Positions 1-8,027 of a DNA stretch of 12,027 nt are shown here, one piece after another. Under the pieces are notes generated by a model. That model had not been told where the DNA came from. It ran no database searches and saw nothing but the letters and a program-made list of their open reading frames with translations. The stretch covers positions 1 through 12,027 of the forward strand of contig CABUJV010000051.1 in the NCBI GenBank assembly GCA_902492005.1. The letters run 5' to 3'. Within the stretch, counting starts at the first letter, position 1, and every line of letters starts with the position of its first letter. The DNA comes from an uncultured Eubacteriales bacterium. GTDB lineage: Bacteria; Bacillota; Clostridia; Oscillospirales; Oscillospiraceae. Made by a program: the position numbers and the translations under genes.

Positions 1-896
1 ACCGCCACCGCCACAATCACCGCCGCCGCCACCACCAGCGGGAACCACCAGAACTGGTCCAGAGGCAGGTTGGCCACGTTCATGCCGTAGAAGCCGAAAA
101 TGATATTGGGCAGAGTCAGCAGGATGGTCAGAGAGGTCAGCACCTTCATGATGACGTTCAGGTTGTTGGAAATCACCGACGCGAAGGCGTCCATCATGCC
201 GGAGATGATGGAGGAGTAGATGTTGGCCATCTCGATGGCCTGCCGCACCTCAATCAGCACGTCCTCCAGCAGGTCGTGGTCCTCCTCGTAGAGGGTGATG
301 ATGCGCCCCCGCAGGATCTTCTCCAGCGTGACCTCGTTGGCCTTCAGCGACGTATTGAAATAGACCAGGGACTTTTCCAGGTCCAGAAGCTGGATGAGCT
401 CCTTGTTCCGCTGGGATTTATAGAGCTGCCGCTCCATGTAGTTATAGATCTTGTCGATCTGCTTCAGGTACTGGAGGAATCGCTTGGCCACCCACAGCAG
501 CAGATAGAGGATAAAGCTGGTCTTCTTCTGGGTCTCGGCGTTTTTCACCAGTCCGTCCTGGAAGTCCCGAATGATAGAGGACTCCTTCAGGCAGACCGTG
601 ATGATGCACTTCTCCGCCACGATGATGCCCAGGGGCAGAGTGGAATACACCACCGCCTCGCCCTGCTCCACGGAGGGCAGGTCGATGATGATGAGGGTCT
701 GGCCGTCCTCGGTGTCGATCCGGGAGGTCTCCTCCTCGTCCAGGGCGGCCCGGAGGAAGCCCGGATCGATGCCCAGCAGGGCGGTCACGGTGTTCATCTC
801 GTCCTCGGTGGGGTAGGTCAGGTTCACCCAGCAGCCGTCCTCCGCCTTGTCCAGCTTGGTCATTTTTCCGTCAATGGTCTTGTGGATGCTCAACAA
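1..896 (-). CDS. corA: CorA-family divalent cation (Mg2+/Co2+-type) transporter, 3' end cut by window edge
   Basis: CorA proteins are homopentameric inner-membrane channels for Mg2+ and related divalent cations. The reverse strand gives 298 residues without a stop before the left edge. After a mainly helical cytoplasmic domain come a first membrane helix (about residues 246-270) ending in the family signature YGMNV (GMN codons at 78-86) and the start of a second helix (FWWFPLVVAA). Family members are usually about 310-325 residues, so only the basic C-terminal tail should be missing. I place the start at TTG 896, which gives MLSIHKTIDGKM, an N-terminus like other clostridial CorA proteins; GGGAAAGG lies about 11 nt upstream. 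An in-frame ATG at 863 has no good ribosome-binding site and would drop the first 11 residues. The gene is separated from ftsZ by a terminator and has its own promoter and long leader. Family assignment is firm; ion specificity and exact start are not. Confidence 0.9.
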   Translation of the reverse strand, partial: MLSIHKTIDGKMTKLDKAEDGCWVNLTYPTEDEMNTVTALLGIDPGFLRAALDEEETSRIDTEDGQTLIIIDLPSVEQGEAVVYSTLPLGIIVAEKCIITVCLKESSIIRDFQDGLVKNAETQKKTSFILYLLLWVAKRFLQYLKQIDKIYNYMERQLYKSQRNKELIQLLDLEKSLVYFNTSLKANEVTLEKILRGRIITLYEEDHDLLEDVLIEVRQAIEMANIYSSIISGMMDAFASVISNNLNVIMKVLTSLTILLTLPNIIFGFYGMNVANLPLDQFWWFPLVVAAAVIVAVA

Positions 897-1044
897 TGGT
901 CGTCACGCCTTTCCCGGCGCGTCACCGTGGCTGAATACACTCCACCCCTGTGAGACGCGCCGCTTCGTTATAGTATCTTCGACTTCCAGGGTCGCTACTC
1001 ACGACAGGTCTCACTCCTTTTTCCATTCAAATCGTCCGAAGTCA
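897..1044 (-). promoter_or_regulatory. Long structured 5' leader of corA, candidate cis-regulatory RNA of unrecognised class
   Basis: The transcript from the promoter at 1079-1051 would carry about 148 nt before the TTG start. Helices visible in the RNA: P1, GTGAGAC (1014-1008) with GTCTCAC (956-950), 7 bp, enclosing a small hairpin GTCG/CGAC (1005-1002 with 994-991); an alternative 9-bp helix CGGCGCGTC (962-954) with GACGCGCCG (923-915); and a proximal hairpin CGCGCC (921-916) with GGCGTG (909-904), loop GGGAAA, whose 3' arm holds part of the ribosome-binding region. The 9-bp helix shares bases with both others, so the pairings are mutually exclusive. There is no T-run after the hairpins, pointing to translational rather than transcriptional control. 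I could not match it to the M-box or yybP-ykoY consensus from memory. The helices are seen; a regulatory role is inferred. Confidence 0.5.
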
Positions 1045-1050
1045 TGTTTC

Positions 1051-1079
1051 ATTATAAATCGCCCTTGTCCCATTTGCAA
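1051..1079 (-). promoter_or_regulatory. Sigma-A type promoter of corA
   Basis: On the minus strand a -35 TTGCAA (1079-1074) and a perfect -10 TATAAT (1056-1051) are separated by exactly 17 nt. The expected transcription start is near 1044. The -35 begins three bases after the T-tract of the ftsZ terminator, so the two units abut with almost no spare sequence. Confidence 0.8.
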
Positions 1080-1081
1080 GC

Positions 1082-1117
1082 AAAAAAACACCTGCGGAAT
1101 CCTTCCGCAGGTGTTTT
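1082..1117 (-). terminator. Rho-independent terminator after ftsZ
   Basis: A perfect 15-bp inverted repeat (1117-1103 with 1099-1085), GC-rich in the middle, closes a 3-nt loop. On the minus strand it runs into a T-tract (1088-1082, seven Ts including those in the stem). It starts 12 nt after the ftsZ stop codon. The plus-strand side has only four Ts, so it acts mainly in the leftward direction. It ends the division cluster. Confidence 0.93.
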
Positions 1118-1129
1118 GCAATCGTATGT

Positions 1130-2266
<1,137 letters not shown>

Positions 2267-2319
2267 GCCTGTTCCTCCTATGTAAATATGTCAAAAACAC
2301 GATAAAATCGACTGATTGT

Positions 2320-2334
2320 GCCGGAAACACCGGC
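2320..2334 (-). other. Small hairpin in the ftsZ leader
   Basis: GCCGG and CCGGC form a 5-bp stem with a 5-nt loop, in the untranslated region between the ftsZ promoter and its ribosome-binding site. It is not followed by a T-run, so it is not a terminator. It could stabilise the mRNA 5' end or be incidental. Confidence 0.3.
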
Positions 2335-2355
2335 TCAGGCTCAATATCTTGTTAT

Positions 2356-2384
2356 ATTGTATCTCTCTTTTCGCCGCAGGTCAA
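2356..2384 (-). promoter_or_regulatory. Sigma-A type promoter of ftsZ
   Basis: In the 164-nt gap after ftsQ the minus strand shows TTGACC (2384-2379), a 17-nt spacer and TACAAT (2361-2356). Transcription would start near 2349, leaving an untranslated leader of about 80 nt. The gap is much more AT-rich than the flanking genes. No terminator separates ftsQ from ftsZ, so ftsZ is probably also reached by read-through. Confidence 0.78.
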
Positions 2385-2430
2385 GAGCTACCCGTATATT
2401 TCCAAAACTTTTGTGCGCCTTGGGCCCCAG

Positions 2431-3204
2431 TTATTCCGGGTCAAAGTACCACCTCTCTCCAATATCGCGGGTCAGGTCCAGGGTGCCCCGCTCGTTGTCC
2501 TGGATGCTTCCCATGACCTGCTCCAGCCCCTCCAGCTTGGCTTCCACCTTCTCATCCACCAGGGGCAGCTTGACAGTGATGCGCCCGTCGTAGAGGAAGG
2601 TGAGCCGGGCGGCGGCGGTCAGGTCAATGGCGCCCACCCGGCCCAGCATGGCCCGGTTCTCCATGGCGGTCAGGAGCCGTGTGAGGCTGGACAGCTTGGT
2701 CTGCTCCTCCTCCGCCACGGCCAGCTTGGTGCCTGCCGTGGGCAGCAGGGCGGTGACGCCGGTGACCTTTGCCAGATCCGGCCGGACGGCGGGGGCGCTC
2801 ACCTGCTCCAGGAGCTTGCCCCGGGCGTCGATGATCCACCAGCCCTCCCCGCTCTGCACCAGAGCGGCGGGAGCGCACTCGGAGACCGAGATGAGCAGGG
2901 TGTCCGGCAGGCTCAGGCGCAGGTTGACGTCGCTGACATAGGGCAGCTGGGTCAGGATGCGTTTGACGATCTGGTTTCTGGGCAGCAGGAGGAGATTGTC
3001 CCCCTGCTGCACTCCGGTCACGTCGATGATCTCCTGGGCAGTGTACTTGCTCTCCCCCGATACCGCCACGTCGTTGACCCGGAAGAAGACGATGCATCCC
3101 GCCACGATGGCCCCCAGAATGAGCACCAGGGACAGGGCTTTATAGAGGAAGCCGAAGCGTCCCCTTCTCCGCCTTGTTCGCTTGCTGCTTCTCCTCGCCG
3201 CCAT
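2431..3204 (-). CDS. ftsQ: Cell division protein FtsQ/DivIB
   Basis: FtsQ/DivIB is a single-pass membrane protein of the divisome that binds FtsL and FtsB/DivIC outside the membrane and helps control septal wall synthesis. The 257-residue product has a strongly basic cytoplasmic N-terminus (ten Arg/Lys in residues 4-16), one membrane helix (about 19-41), then a POTRA domain (about 42-110, beginning FRVNDVAVSGESKYT and containing LPYVSDVNLRLSLPDTL) and the FtsQ/DivIB beta domain with the typical WWIIDARGKLL segment (122-132). The ATG is preceded by GGAGG (3214-3210) at 5 nt. It follows murA by 95 nt and precedes the ftsZ promoter. The length suits a Gram-positive DivIB. The sequence of this family is poorly conserved, but context and domain layout agree. 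Confidence 0.93.
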   Translation of the reverse strand: MAARRSSKRTRRRRGRFGFLYKALSLVLILGAIVAGCIVFFRVNDVAVSGESKYTAQEIIDVTGVQQGDNLLLLPRNQIVKRILTQLPYVSDVNLRLSLPDTLLISVSECAPAALVQSGEGWWIIDARGKLLEQVSAPAVRPDLAKVTGVTALLPTAGTKLAVAEEEQTKLSSLTRLLTAMENRAMLGRVGAIDLTAAARLTFLYDGRITVKLPLVDEKVEAKLEGLEQVMGSIQDNERGTLDLTRDIGERWYFDPE

Positions 3205-3239
3205 GACTGCCTCCGCATCGTCTCTTTGGTTTCTGCCTC

Positions 3240-3248
3240 AATATAGCA
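3240..3248 (-). promoter_or_regulatory. Possible extended -10 promoter upstream of ftsQ
   Basis: The AT-rich gap between murA and ftsQ holds TGCTATATT on the minus strand, fitting an extended -10 element. The region 17 nt further upstream (ACGATT) is a poor -35. If used, transcription would start about 30 nt before ftsQ. Weak evidence; read-through from murA is equally possible. Confidence 0.3.
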
Positions 3249-3299
3249 TACAAAGGTGAGAAAATCGTTAAGAATTCCTTACAAAAGGTTCCATATGCC

Positions 3300-4556
3300 T
3301 CAAGGGACCCGGACAATATCCGCCCCCAGGCCCCGGAGCGTGCCCTCCAGGCCGTAATAGCCCCGGTCCATGTGGTGCAGGCCGGTGATCTCGCTGCGGC
3401 CCTCCGCCCCCAGGGCGGCCACTACCAGGGCAGCCCCGCCCCGCAGGTCGGCGGCCTGGAGCGCGGCGCCATGGAGCCGCTCCACGCCGCACACCACCGC
3501 CACCTTGCCCTCCACCCGGATATCCGCCCCCATGCGGGAGAGCTCATCCACATGGCGGTAGCGGCTTTCAAACATGTTTTCCACAAAGACCGTGGTACCT
3601 GTTCCCCGGCACAGCGCCGCCATGACGGGCGGCTGGGCGTCGGTGGGAAAGCCGGGATAGGGGGCCGTCCGGATGGGCCGCACGCCCCGCAGGGGCGCCT
3701 CCCGGCAGATATGGATGGAATCGCTGCCGCTGCGGATCCGGCACCCCGCCTCGGTGAGCACGGCGGTGACGGTGGACAGCTGCCGGTAGTCGGTGCCCAG
3801 GAGCTCGGCCTCTCCCCCTGCGGCGGCCACGGCGGTCAGCAGCGTGGCGGCTACGATCCGGTCGGGCATGACGGTGTGCTCTCCGCCGTGGAGGGGTTTT
3901 TTCCCCCGCACGGTGATGACCGAGGTGCCCGCCCCCCGGACGTCCGCCCCCAGCGTCCGCAGGAAGGCCTGCAGATCCACGATCTCCGGCTCCCGGGCGG
4001 CGTTGCAGATGACGGTGACGCCCTCCGCCCCGCAGGCGCACAGCATGGCGTTTTCCGTGGCTCCCACGCTGGGGATGGAAAAGGTGATCTCGCAGCCCGT
4101 CAGGCCGCCGGCCGCGGAGCAGTGTAGCTCGCCCCCCTGCTCCCGCACCTCCGCCCCCAGGGACCGGATGGCCGCCAGATGGAGGTCGATGGGCCTGGGG
4201 CCCAGCTCGCACCCGCCGGGAAAGGACATGACCGCCTCCCCCAGCCTGGCCAGGATGGCCCCCAGGAAGATGACGGACGAGCGCATTTCCCGCATCAGGG
4301 CATCGGGCACATCCCGGCCGGTGAGGACGGCGGCGTCCACCGTCACCGTGTCTCCCGCCCGCTCCACCCGGCACCCCAGGTGCTCCAGGATGGCAATGGA
4401 GGCCCGCACGTCGGAAAGATCGGGGCAGTTATGTACCACGCTCTCTCCCGGACATAGAATGGTCGCCGCCAGGATGGGCAGCACGCTGTTTTTCGCTCCG
4501 TGGACCCGTGCGGTCCCCTGGAGCCGGTTTCCGCCTTCCACCAGATAAGCACTCAT
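3300..4556 (-). CDS. murA: UDP-N-acetylglucosamine 1-carboxyvinyltransferase MurA
   Basis: MurA transfers enolpyruvate from phosphoenolpyruvate to UDP-GlcNAc, the first committed step of peptidoglycan synthesis, in the cytoplasm. The 418-residue product matches the family length and shows K22-N23 in HGAKN, R92 in MRSS, the catalytic Cys116 in GGCELGPRPIDLH (the residue attacked by fosfomycin), the FPTDAQP loop with the catalytic Asp, and ENMFESRYRHVDELSRMGA. I start at ATG 4556 because GGAGG (4570-4566) sits 9 nt before it and the protein then begins MSAYLVEGGNRLQG, the normal MurA N-terminus. The upstream in-frame ATG at 4574 has no ribosome-binding site and lies before the GGAGG. It follows murG by 73 nt. 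In many Firmicutes dcw clusters this slot holds murB, so a murA here is a notable arrangement. Confidence 0.97.
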   Translation of the reverse strand: MSAYLVEGGNRLQGTARVHGAKNSVLPILAATILCPGESVVHNCPDLSDVRASIAILEHLGCRVERAGDTVTVDAAVLTGRDVPDALMREMRSSVIFLGAILARLGEAVMSFPGGCELGPRPIDLHLAAIRSLGAEVREQGGELHCSAAGGLTGCEITFSIPSVGATENAMLCACGAEGVTVICNAAREPEIVDLQAFLRTLGADVRGAGTSVITVRGKKPLHGGEHTVMPDRIVAATLLTAVAAAGGEAELLGTDYRQLSTVTAVLTEAGCRIRSGSDSIHICREAPLRGVRPIRTAPYPGFPTDAQPPVMAALCRGTGTTVFVENMFESRYRHVDELSRMGADIRVEGKVAVVCGVERLHGAALQAADLRGGAALVVAALGAEGRSEITGLHHMDRGYYGLEGTLRGLGADIVRVP

Positions 4557-4565
4557 ATGGACTGT

Positions 4566-4570
4566 CCTCC
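4566..4570 (-). promoter_or_regulatory. Ribosome-binding site that fixes the murA start
   Basis: GGAGG lies 9 nt before ATG 4556 and downstream of the alternative ATG at 4574, so it can serve only the internal start. Confidence 0.8.
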
Positions 4571-4617
4571 GCATTCATGGTTTCAGGCCATACTATGCGC
4601 AGGCTCCGGGATGTGAC

Positions 4618-4631
4618 AGCCCCGGCGGGCT
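4618..4631 (-). other. Short inverted repeat at the murG stop codon
   Basis: AGCCC and GGGCT form a 5-bp stem around a 4-nt loop, starting within the murG stop codon region. There is no T-tract, so it is not a terminator. It might tune murG-murA translation or mRNA ends, or be chance in GC-rich DNA. Confidence 0.25.
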
Positions 4632-5751
4632 ATTGGACGAGCTGGATCAGTGTCTGATAGATCTCCTCCGCCGCGTCGGTGACTGAAAGCCTGGACAGAG
4701 CCCTGGACATGGCGGTGAGCCGGTCCCGGTCCTCCAGCAGCCCGGACGCCGCCCGGTAGAGGCTCCTGCCGTCGCACTCCGGCTCCAGCAGCACCACCGC
4801 AGCTCCGTGGCGCTCCAGCACCCGGGCGTTTTTCTCCTGGTGGTTGTTGGTCACGTTGGGGGAGGGCACTAGGATGGCCGGCTTGGCGATGGTGGTCAGC
4901 TCCGAGATGGTAGAGGCCCCCGCCCGACAGATCACCAGGTCGGCGGCGGCCATCACCAGAGGCATGTCGTAGATATACTCCCGCACCTCCACCCCGGCGG
5001 GGCCGTCCAGCTCGATGCCCCGGCCCTTCAGCTCGCCGGTGAGCCAGGCGTAGTTCCGCCCCGCCCCGTGGATGTGGTGGAAGGGGCGGCCGTCGGCGCA
5101 CTCGGCCTGGATGAAGTCGGCGGTATAGCGGTTCATCACCTCGGCCCCCAGGCTGCCCCAGTAGGACAGCAGCACCGGCCGCTCGTCGGTGATCCCCAGG
5201 GCCAGGCGGGCCTCCTTCCGGGTGTGGTCAAAAAAGTCCCGGCGCACCGGGGTGCCGGTGACCACCACCCGCTCCGGGTGGGGATAGTATTTGCGGGAGT
5301 CCTCAAAACCCACCAGCACCCGGTCCACCACCCGGGACAGCAGCTTGGTGGTCAGGCCGGGCACGGCATTGGACTCATGGACGGCGGTGGGGATGCCCCG
5401 TTTGGCCGCCTCCCGCACCACAGGGTAGGAGGCGTAGCCCCCGGTGCCCACCACCAGGTCGGGCTGGAAGTCCCGGATGATCTCCGCCGCCTGACGCCGG
5501 GATTTGGGCATGGTTACCACCGTGATGAGGTTGTGCTTGATGTCCTTCCAGCGGAAGGCCCGGTGGATGGTGTTGACATACACGGTCCGGAGCTGGTAGC
5601 CCTCCTTGGGCACCAGGTCCCGCTCCATGCCGTTGTAGGCGCCGGCGAAGAGAATGCTGCAGCCGGGGTGGTGGAGCTGAAACAGACGGGCCAGCGCAAT
5701 GGCCGGATTGATGTGTCCGGCGGTGCCGCCGCAGGTAAAGAGAATGTTCAA
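4630..5751 (-). CDS. murG: UDP-GlcNAc:undecaprenyl-PP-MurNAc-pentapeptide GlcNAc transferase MurG
   Basis: MurG is a peripheral GT-B glycosyltransferase on the inner face of the membrane that adds GlcNAc to lipid I to make lipid II. The 373-residue product has the N-terminal glycine loop CGGTAGH (7-13), GTGGYASYP (102-110), an HESN segment (125-128) where most MurG proteins have HEQN, a WGSLGA loop (198-203) where GGSQGA is common, and the UDP-GlcNAc site RAGAST (276-281) followed by KPAILVPSP and NNHQEKNA (302-309). The start is TTG 5751, with AGGAGGG (5765-5759) 7 nt upstream that overlaps the ftsW stop codon. This gives MNILFTCGGTAGH, the standard N-terminus. The 12-nt gap to ftsW suggests translational coupling. 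The loop substitutions are probably lineage variants, since the rest of the fold is intact. Confidence 0.97.
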   Translation of the reverse strand: MNILFTCGGTAGHINPAIALARLFQLHHPGCSILFAGAYNGMERDLVPKEGYQLRTVYVNTIHRAFRWKDIKHNLITVVTMPKSRRQAAEIIRDFQPDLVVGTGGYASYPVVREAAKRGIPTAVHESNAVPGLTTKLLSRVVDRVLVGFEDSRKYYPHPERVVVTGTPVRRDFFDHTRKEARLALGITDERPVLLSYWGSLGAEVMNRYTADFIQAECADGRPFHHIHGAGRNYAWLTGELKGRGIELDGPAGVEVREYIYDMPLVMAAADLVICRAGASTISELTTIAKPAILVPSPNVTNNHQEKNARVLERHGAAVVLLEPECDGRSLYRAASGLLEDRDRLTAMSRALSRLSVTDAAEEIYQTLIQLVQ

Positions 5752-5758
5752 GCCAGTG

Positions 5759-5765
5759 CCCTCCT
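5759..5765 (-). promoter_or_regulatory. Ribosome-binding site for the TTG start of murG
   Basis: AGGAGGG lies 7 nt before TTG 5751 and overlaps the TAG stop of ftsW (5766-5764). This supports a non-ATG start and coupling of the two genes. Confidence 0.85.
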
Positions 5766-6981
5766 ATCCGGCCTTTGGGGCTGGAATCTGTCGTGATACG
5801 CTCAATATGACGCCCATCTCCAGCAGCTGGATCATCAGGGCCGTGCCGCCGTAGCTGAAAAAGGGCATGGAGATGCCGGTGACCGGAAACAGATTGGTCA
5901 CCACGCCGATGTTCAAAAAGGTCTGCACCGCCACCTGGGTGGTGATGCCCACGATGAGCAGCGCGCCGAAGCGGTCCCGGGCGTGGATGGCCAGCCAGTA
6001 GCCCCGCAGGATCAGCAGGGCGAACAAGCACAGGATCAGCACCGCACCCACAAAGCCCAGCTCCTCACAGGCGATGGAGAAGATGAAGTCGTTTTCCGGC
6101 TCGGGGATATAGAGGAACTTCTGGCGGCTGTTGCCCAGCCCCAGCCCCAGCAGGCCGCCGGAGCCGATGGCGTACAGGGACTGGATGGTCTGGAAGCCCT
6201 TGCCCAGCGGATCGCTCCAGGGGTCCTGCCAGATGTGGATGCGGGAGGCCATGTAGTCGGTGTTGAAGATGATGAAGGTCAGGGCGGCCACGGCGAAGCT
6301 GCCGCCGGCCACGAACCATCCCAGATGGATGCCAGCGGCAAAGAGGATGGACGCACCGATGGCCAGGATCAGGATCATGCCCGACATGTGGGGCTGGAGA
6401 GCCAGCAGGCCCAGGATGGCCAGCAGCACCCCCATATAGGGCAGCAGCTCCAGCAGGCCGATACGGTCCATCAGGCGCAGGAAGCGGCCCTTGGGGGTAT
6501 GGTGGTTGAATTTCCGCTTTTTTTCGGTGTTCCGTTTGGCCAGGCGCGCCGAAAAATAGAGGATGACACCCAGCTTTGCCACCTCCGAGGGCTGGAACTG
6601 GGGCAGACCGGGCAGTTTGATCCAGCGGTTGGCGCCGCCGGCGGTGACGCCGATGTGGGGCACCTTCACCAGGATCAGCAGCACGAAGGAGGCGGCCAGC
6701 ACAAAGAGGGACATCCATCGGAAATTCTGATAGTTGAGCTTAGAGGTCAGGTACATGATCACCACCCCCGCCGCCGCAAAGACGGCCTGCCGCTTGACGT
6801 ACCAGGTGGGGTCGTGGTGGGTCACCGCCTCGTTGTAATAGGCCGAGGCGTAGGAGGCGGAGAACACCATGATGAGGCCGATGCCGGTAAGCAGCAGCAC
6901 CAGCATCAGAAAGGGCAGGTCCAGAGGTCCCCGGGCCAGCTGCTCTTCCACCGTCAGGTCGCGCTTGGGTTTGGTCGCCAT
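5764..6981 (-). CDS. ftsW: SEDS-family peptidoglycan glycosyltransferase FtsW/SpoVE
   Basis: FtsW/SpoVE are multi-pass SEDS membrane proteins that polymerise lipid II into glycan strands together with a class B PBP. The 405-residue product has about ten hydrophobic helices and the family hallmarks: FQPSEVAKL (129-137), the catalytic-type Asp298 in PENDFIFS followed by EELGFVGA (306-313), and the FTSW/RODA/SPOVE signature with TNLFPVTGISMPFFSYGGT (362-380). A long basic cytoplasmic segment (about 148-172) links two helices. The start ATG has only a modest site (AGGTGG 4 nt away, or AAAGG 11 nt away). It follows mraY by 36 nt and precedes murG by 12 nt. Position next to a SpoVD-like PBP and murG supports a division or sporulation SEDS protein, not RodA. 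FtsW and SpoVE cannot be told apart from sequence alone. Confidence 0.93.
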   Translation of the reverse strand: MATKPKRDLTVEEQLARGPLDLPFLMLVLLLTGIGLIMVFSASYASAYYNEAVTHHDPTWYVKRQAVFAAAGVVIMYLTSKLNYQNFRWMSLFVLAASFVLLILVKVPHIGVTAGGANRWIKLPGLPQFQPSEVAKLGVILYFSARLAKRNTEKKRKFNHHTPKGRFLRLMDRIGLLELLPYMGVLLAILGLLALQPHMSGMILILAIGASILFAAGIHLGWFVAGGSFAVAALTFIIFNTDYMASRIHIWQDPWSDPLGKGFQTIQSLYAIGSGGLLGLGLGNSRQKFLYIPEPENDFIFSIACEELGFVGAVLILCLFALLILRGYWLAIHARDRFGALLIVGITTQVAVQTFLNIGVVTNLFPVTGISMPFFSYGGTALMIQLLEMGVILSVSRQIPAPKAG

Positions 6982-7017
6982 GGGACCACCTGCCTTTCCT
7001 CAACAGATCCGTGTTAT

Positions 7018-8013
7018 TTAAAGGGATACATAGCGGTCCATGACTCCCATAAAGGCCAGGACGCAGAACGCCAGGGAGACGGCGGCGAAGACCGCCACCA
7101 CCTTTTTTTCACTCCAGCCCCCCATCTCGAAGTGGTGGTGCAGGGGGGCCATACGGAAGATGCGCTTGCCGTGGGTGGCCTTGAAGTAGACCACCTGGAT
7201 GATGTCGGAGAGGGTCTCTGCAATATAGACGGCGCCCACTAGGATAAGGATCAGCGGCATGTCAAAGGCAAAGGCCAGGCCGCACACCGCGCCTCCCAGG
7301 AACAGGGAGCCGGTGTCTCCCATAAACACCTTGGCGGGGTAGTGGTTGTAGAGCAGGAAGGCCGTCAGACCGCCGAACAGCGCCCCGGCGAACACGCCGA
7401 TGTCCTGGTACTGGCTGCCCCACCAGACTGACACGGCGGCGAAGAAGGCGGCCACCGGCAGGGTAACGCTGGAGGACAGGCCGTCCACCCCGTCGGTGAT
7501 GTTGACGGCGTTGACGGTGCCCACCATGACAAAGGCGGCAAAGACCATATAGACCACCCAGGGCAGCTCCACCACCAGGTTGACAAAGGGTAGGTACAAG
7601 TGGGGGGCCAGGTAGCCGTAGTGCCGCAGCAGCACCGTAAAGGCGATGGCGGCGGCCAGCTGGAGCAGGAACTTAGGCCCGGCGGTCAGGCCGGTGTTCT
7701 CCTTTTTCTTCACCTTCTCGTAGTCGTCCAGGTAGCCGATGACCCCGAACACCAGGGCGAAGCAGAAGACGAACAGAGCCCGGAAGTCCCCCCGGACGAT
7801 GTCCGTCCAGCCGATGAGCAGGAGGGTGCACAGGATGCCCAGGATGAACATGAGCCCGCCCATGGTGGGGGTGCCCTGCTTGGACATGTGCCAAGTAGGG
7901 CCGTCCTCCTTGATGGACTGTCCAGCCTTCATCCGGCGGAGCACAGGGATTAAAATCTTTCCGGCAATGGCCGATATCACGAACGACACCAGCGCCGCGA
8001 TCAATAGTCTCAT
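7018..8013 (-). CDS. mraY: Phospho-N-acetylmuramoyl-pentapeptide transferase MraY
   Basis: MraY is the integral membrane enzyme that transfers phospho-MurNAc-pentapeptide from UDP to undecaprenyl phosphate, forming lipid I. The 331-residue product is multi-pass and shows TPTMGGLMF (48-56), the metal and substrate Asp pair D96-D97 in YLDDYEKVKK, N168-x-x-N171-x-x-DGxDGL (to 179), GDTGSLFLGG, and the family-specific histidine motif PLHHHFEMGGW near the C-terminus. I place the start at ATG 8013 because GGGAGG (8027-8022) is 8 nt upstream and MRLLIAALVSF begins the first helix. The open frame extends 23 codons further to 8082, but that part runs through the promoter and has no family likeness. 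It has its own promoter after murE. murF, the usual gene between murE and mraY, is absent. Confidence 0.97.
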   Translation of the reverse strand: MRLLIAALVSFVISAIAGKILIPVLRRMKAGQSIKEDGPTWHMSKQGTPTMGGLMFILGILCTLLLIGWTDIVRGDFRALFVFCFALVFGVIGYLDDYEKVKKKENTGLTAGPKFLLQLAAAIAFTVLLRHYGYLAPHLYLPFVNLVVELPWVVYMVFAAFVMVGTVNAVNITDGVDGLSSSVTLPVAAFFAAVSVWWGSQYQDIGVFAGALFGGLTAFLLYNHYPAKVFMGDTGSLFLGGAVCGLAFAFDMPLILILVGAVYIAETLSDIIQVVYFKATHGKRIFRMAPLHHHFEMGGWSEKKVVAVFAAVSLAFCVLAFMGVMDRYVSL

Positions 8014-8021
8014 TTTTTCAA

Positions 8022-8027
8022 CCTCCC
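8022..8027 (-). promoter_or_regulatory. Ribosome-binding site that fixes the mraY start
   Basis: GGGAGG lies 8 nt before ATG 8013. Its first four bases belong to the inner arm of an inverted repeat (8024-8033 with 8090-8099), so its access may depend on which promoter made the mRNA. Confidence 0.85.

Noticed and set aside
276..953. Plus-strand open frame of 225 codons opposite corA
   Set aside because: The minus strand encodes a clear CorA with the GMN motif; the plus-strand product is unrelated, Leu/Gln/Gly-rich shadow sequence.
897..1044. M-box (ykoK) or yybP-ykoY manganese riboswitch upstream of corA
   Set aside because: The conserved segments I know for both classes are missing; only a short GAGTAGC is shared with yybP-ykoY. 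Kept as an unclassified leader instead.
2289..2294. TTGACA as a second ftsZ promoter
   Set aside because: No -10 element lies 16-18 nt downstream; that position is occupied by the ribosome-binding site.
2385..2430. Terminator between ftsQ and ftsZ
   Set aside because: Only a 4-5 bp A/T palindrome is present, with no GC-rich stem and T-tract, so read-through is expected.
4557..4574. Upstream ATG for murA at 4574
   Set aside because: It precedes the GGAGG, has no ribosome-binding site of its own, and adds residues not found in MurA.
5983..7242. Plus-strand open frame of 419 codons opposite ftsW and mraY
   Set aside because: It is the antisense of two clear genes, its translation is low-complexity (Gln, His, Gly, Asp rich), and it has no family likeness. 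High GC removes stop codons from the opposite strand.
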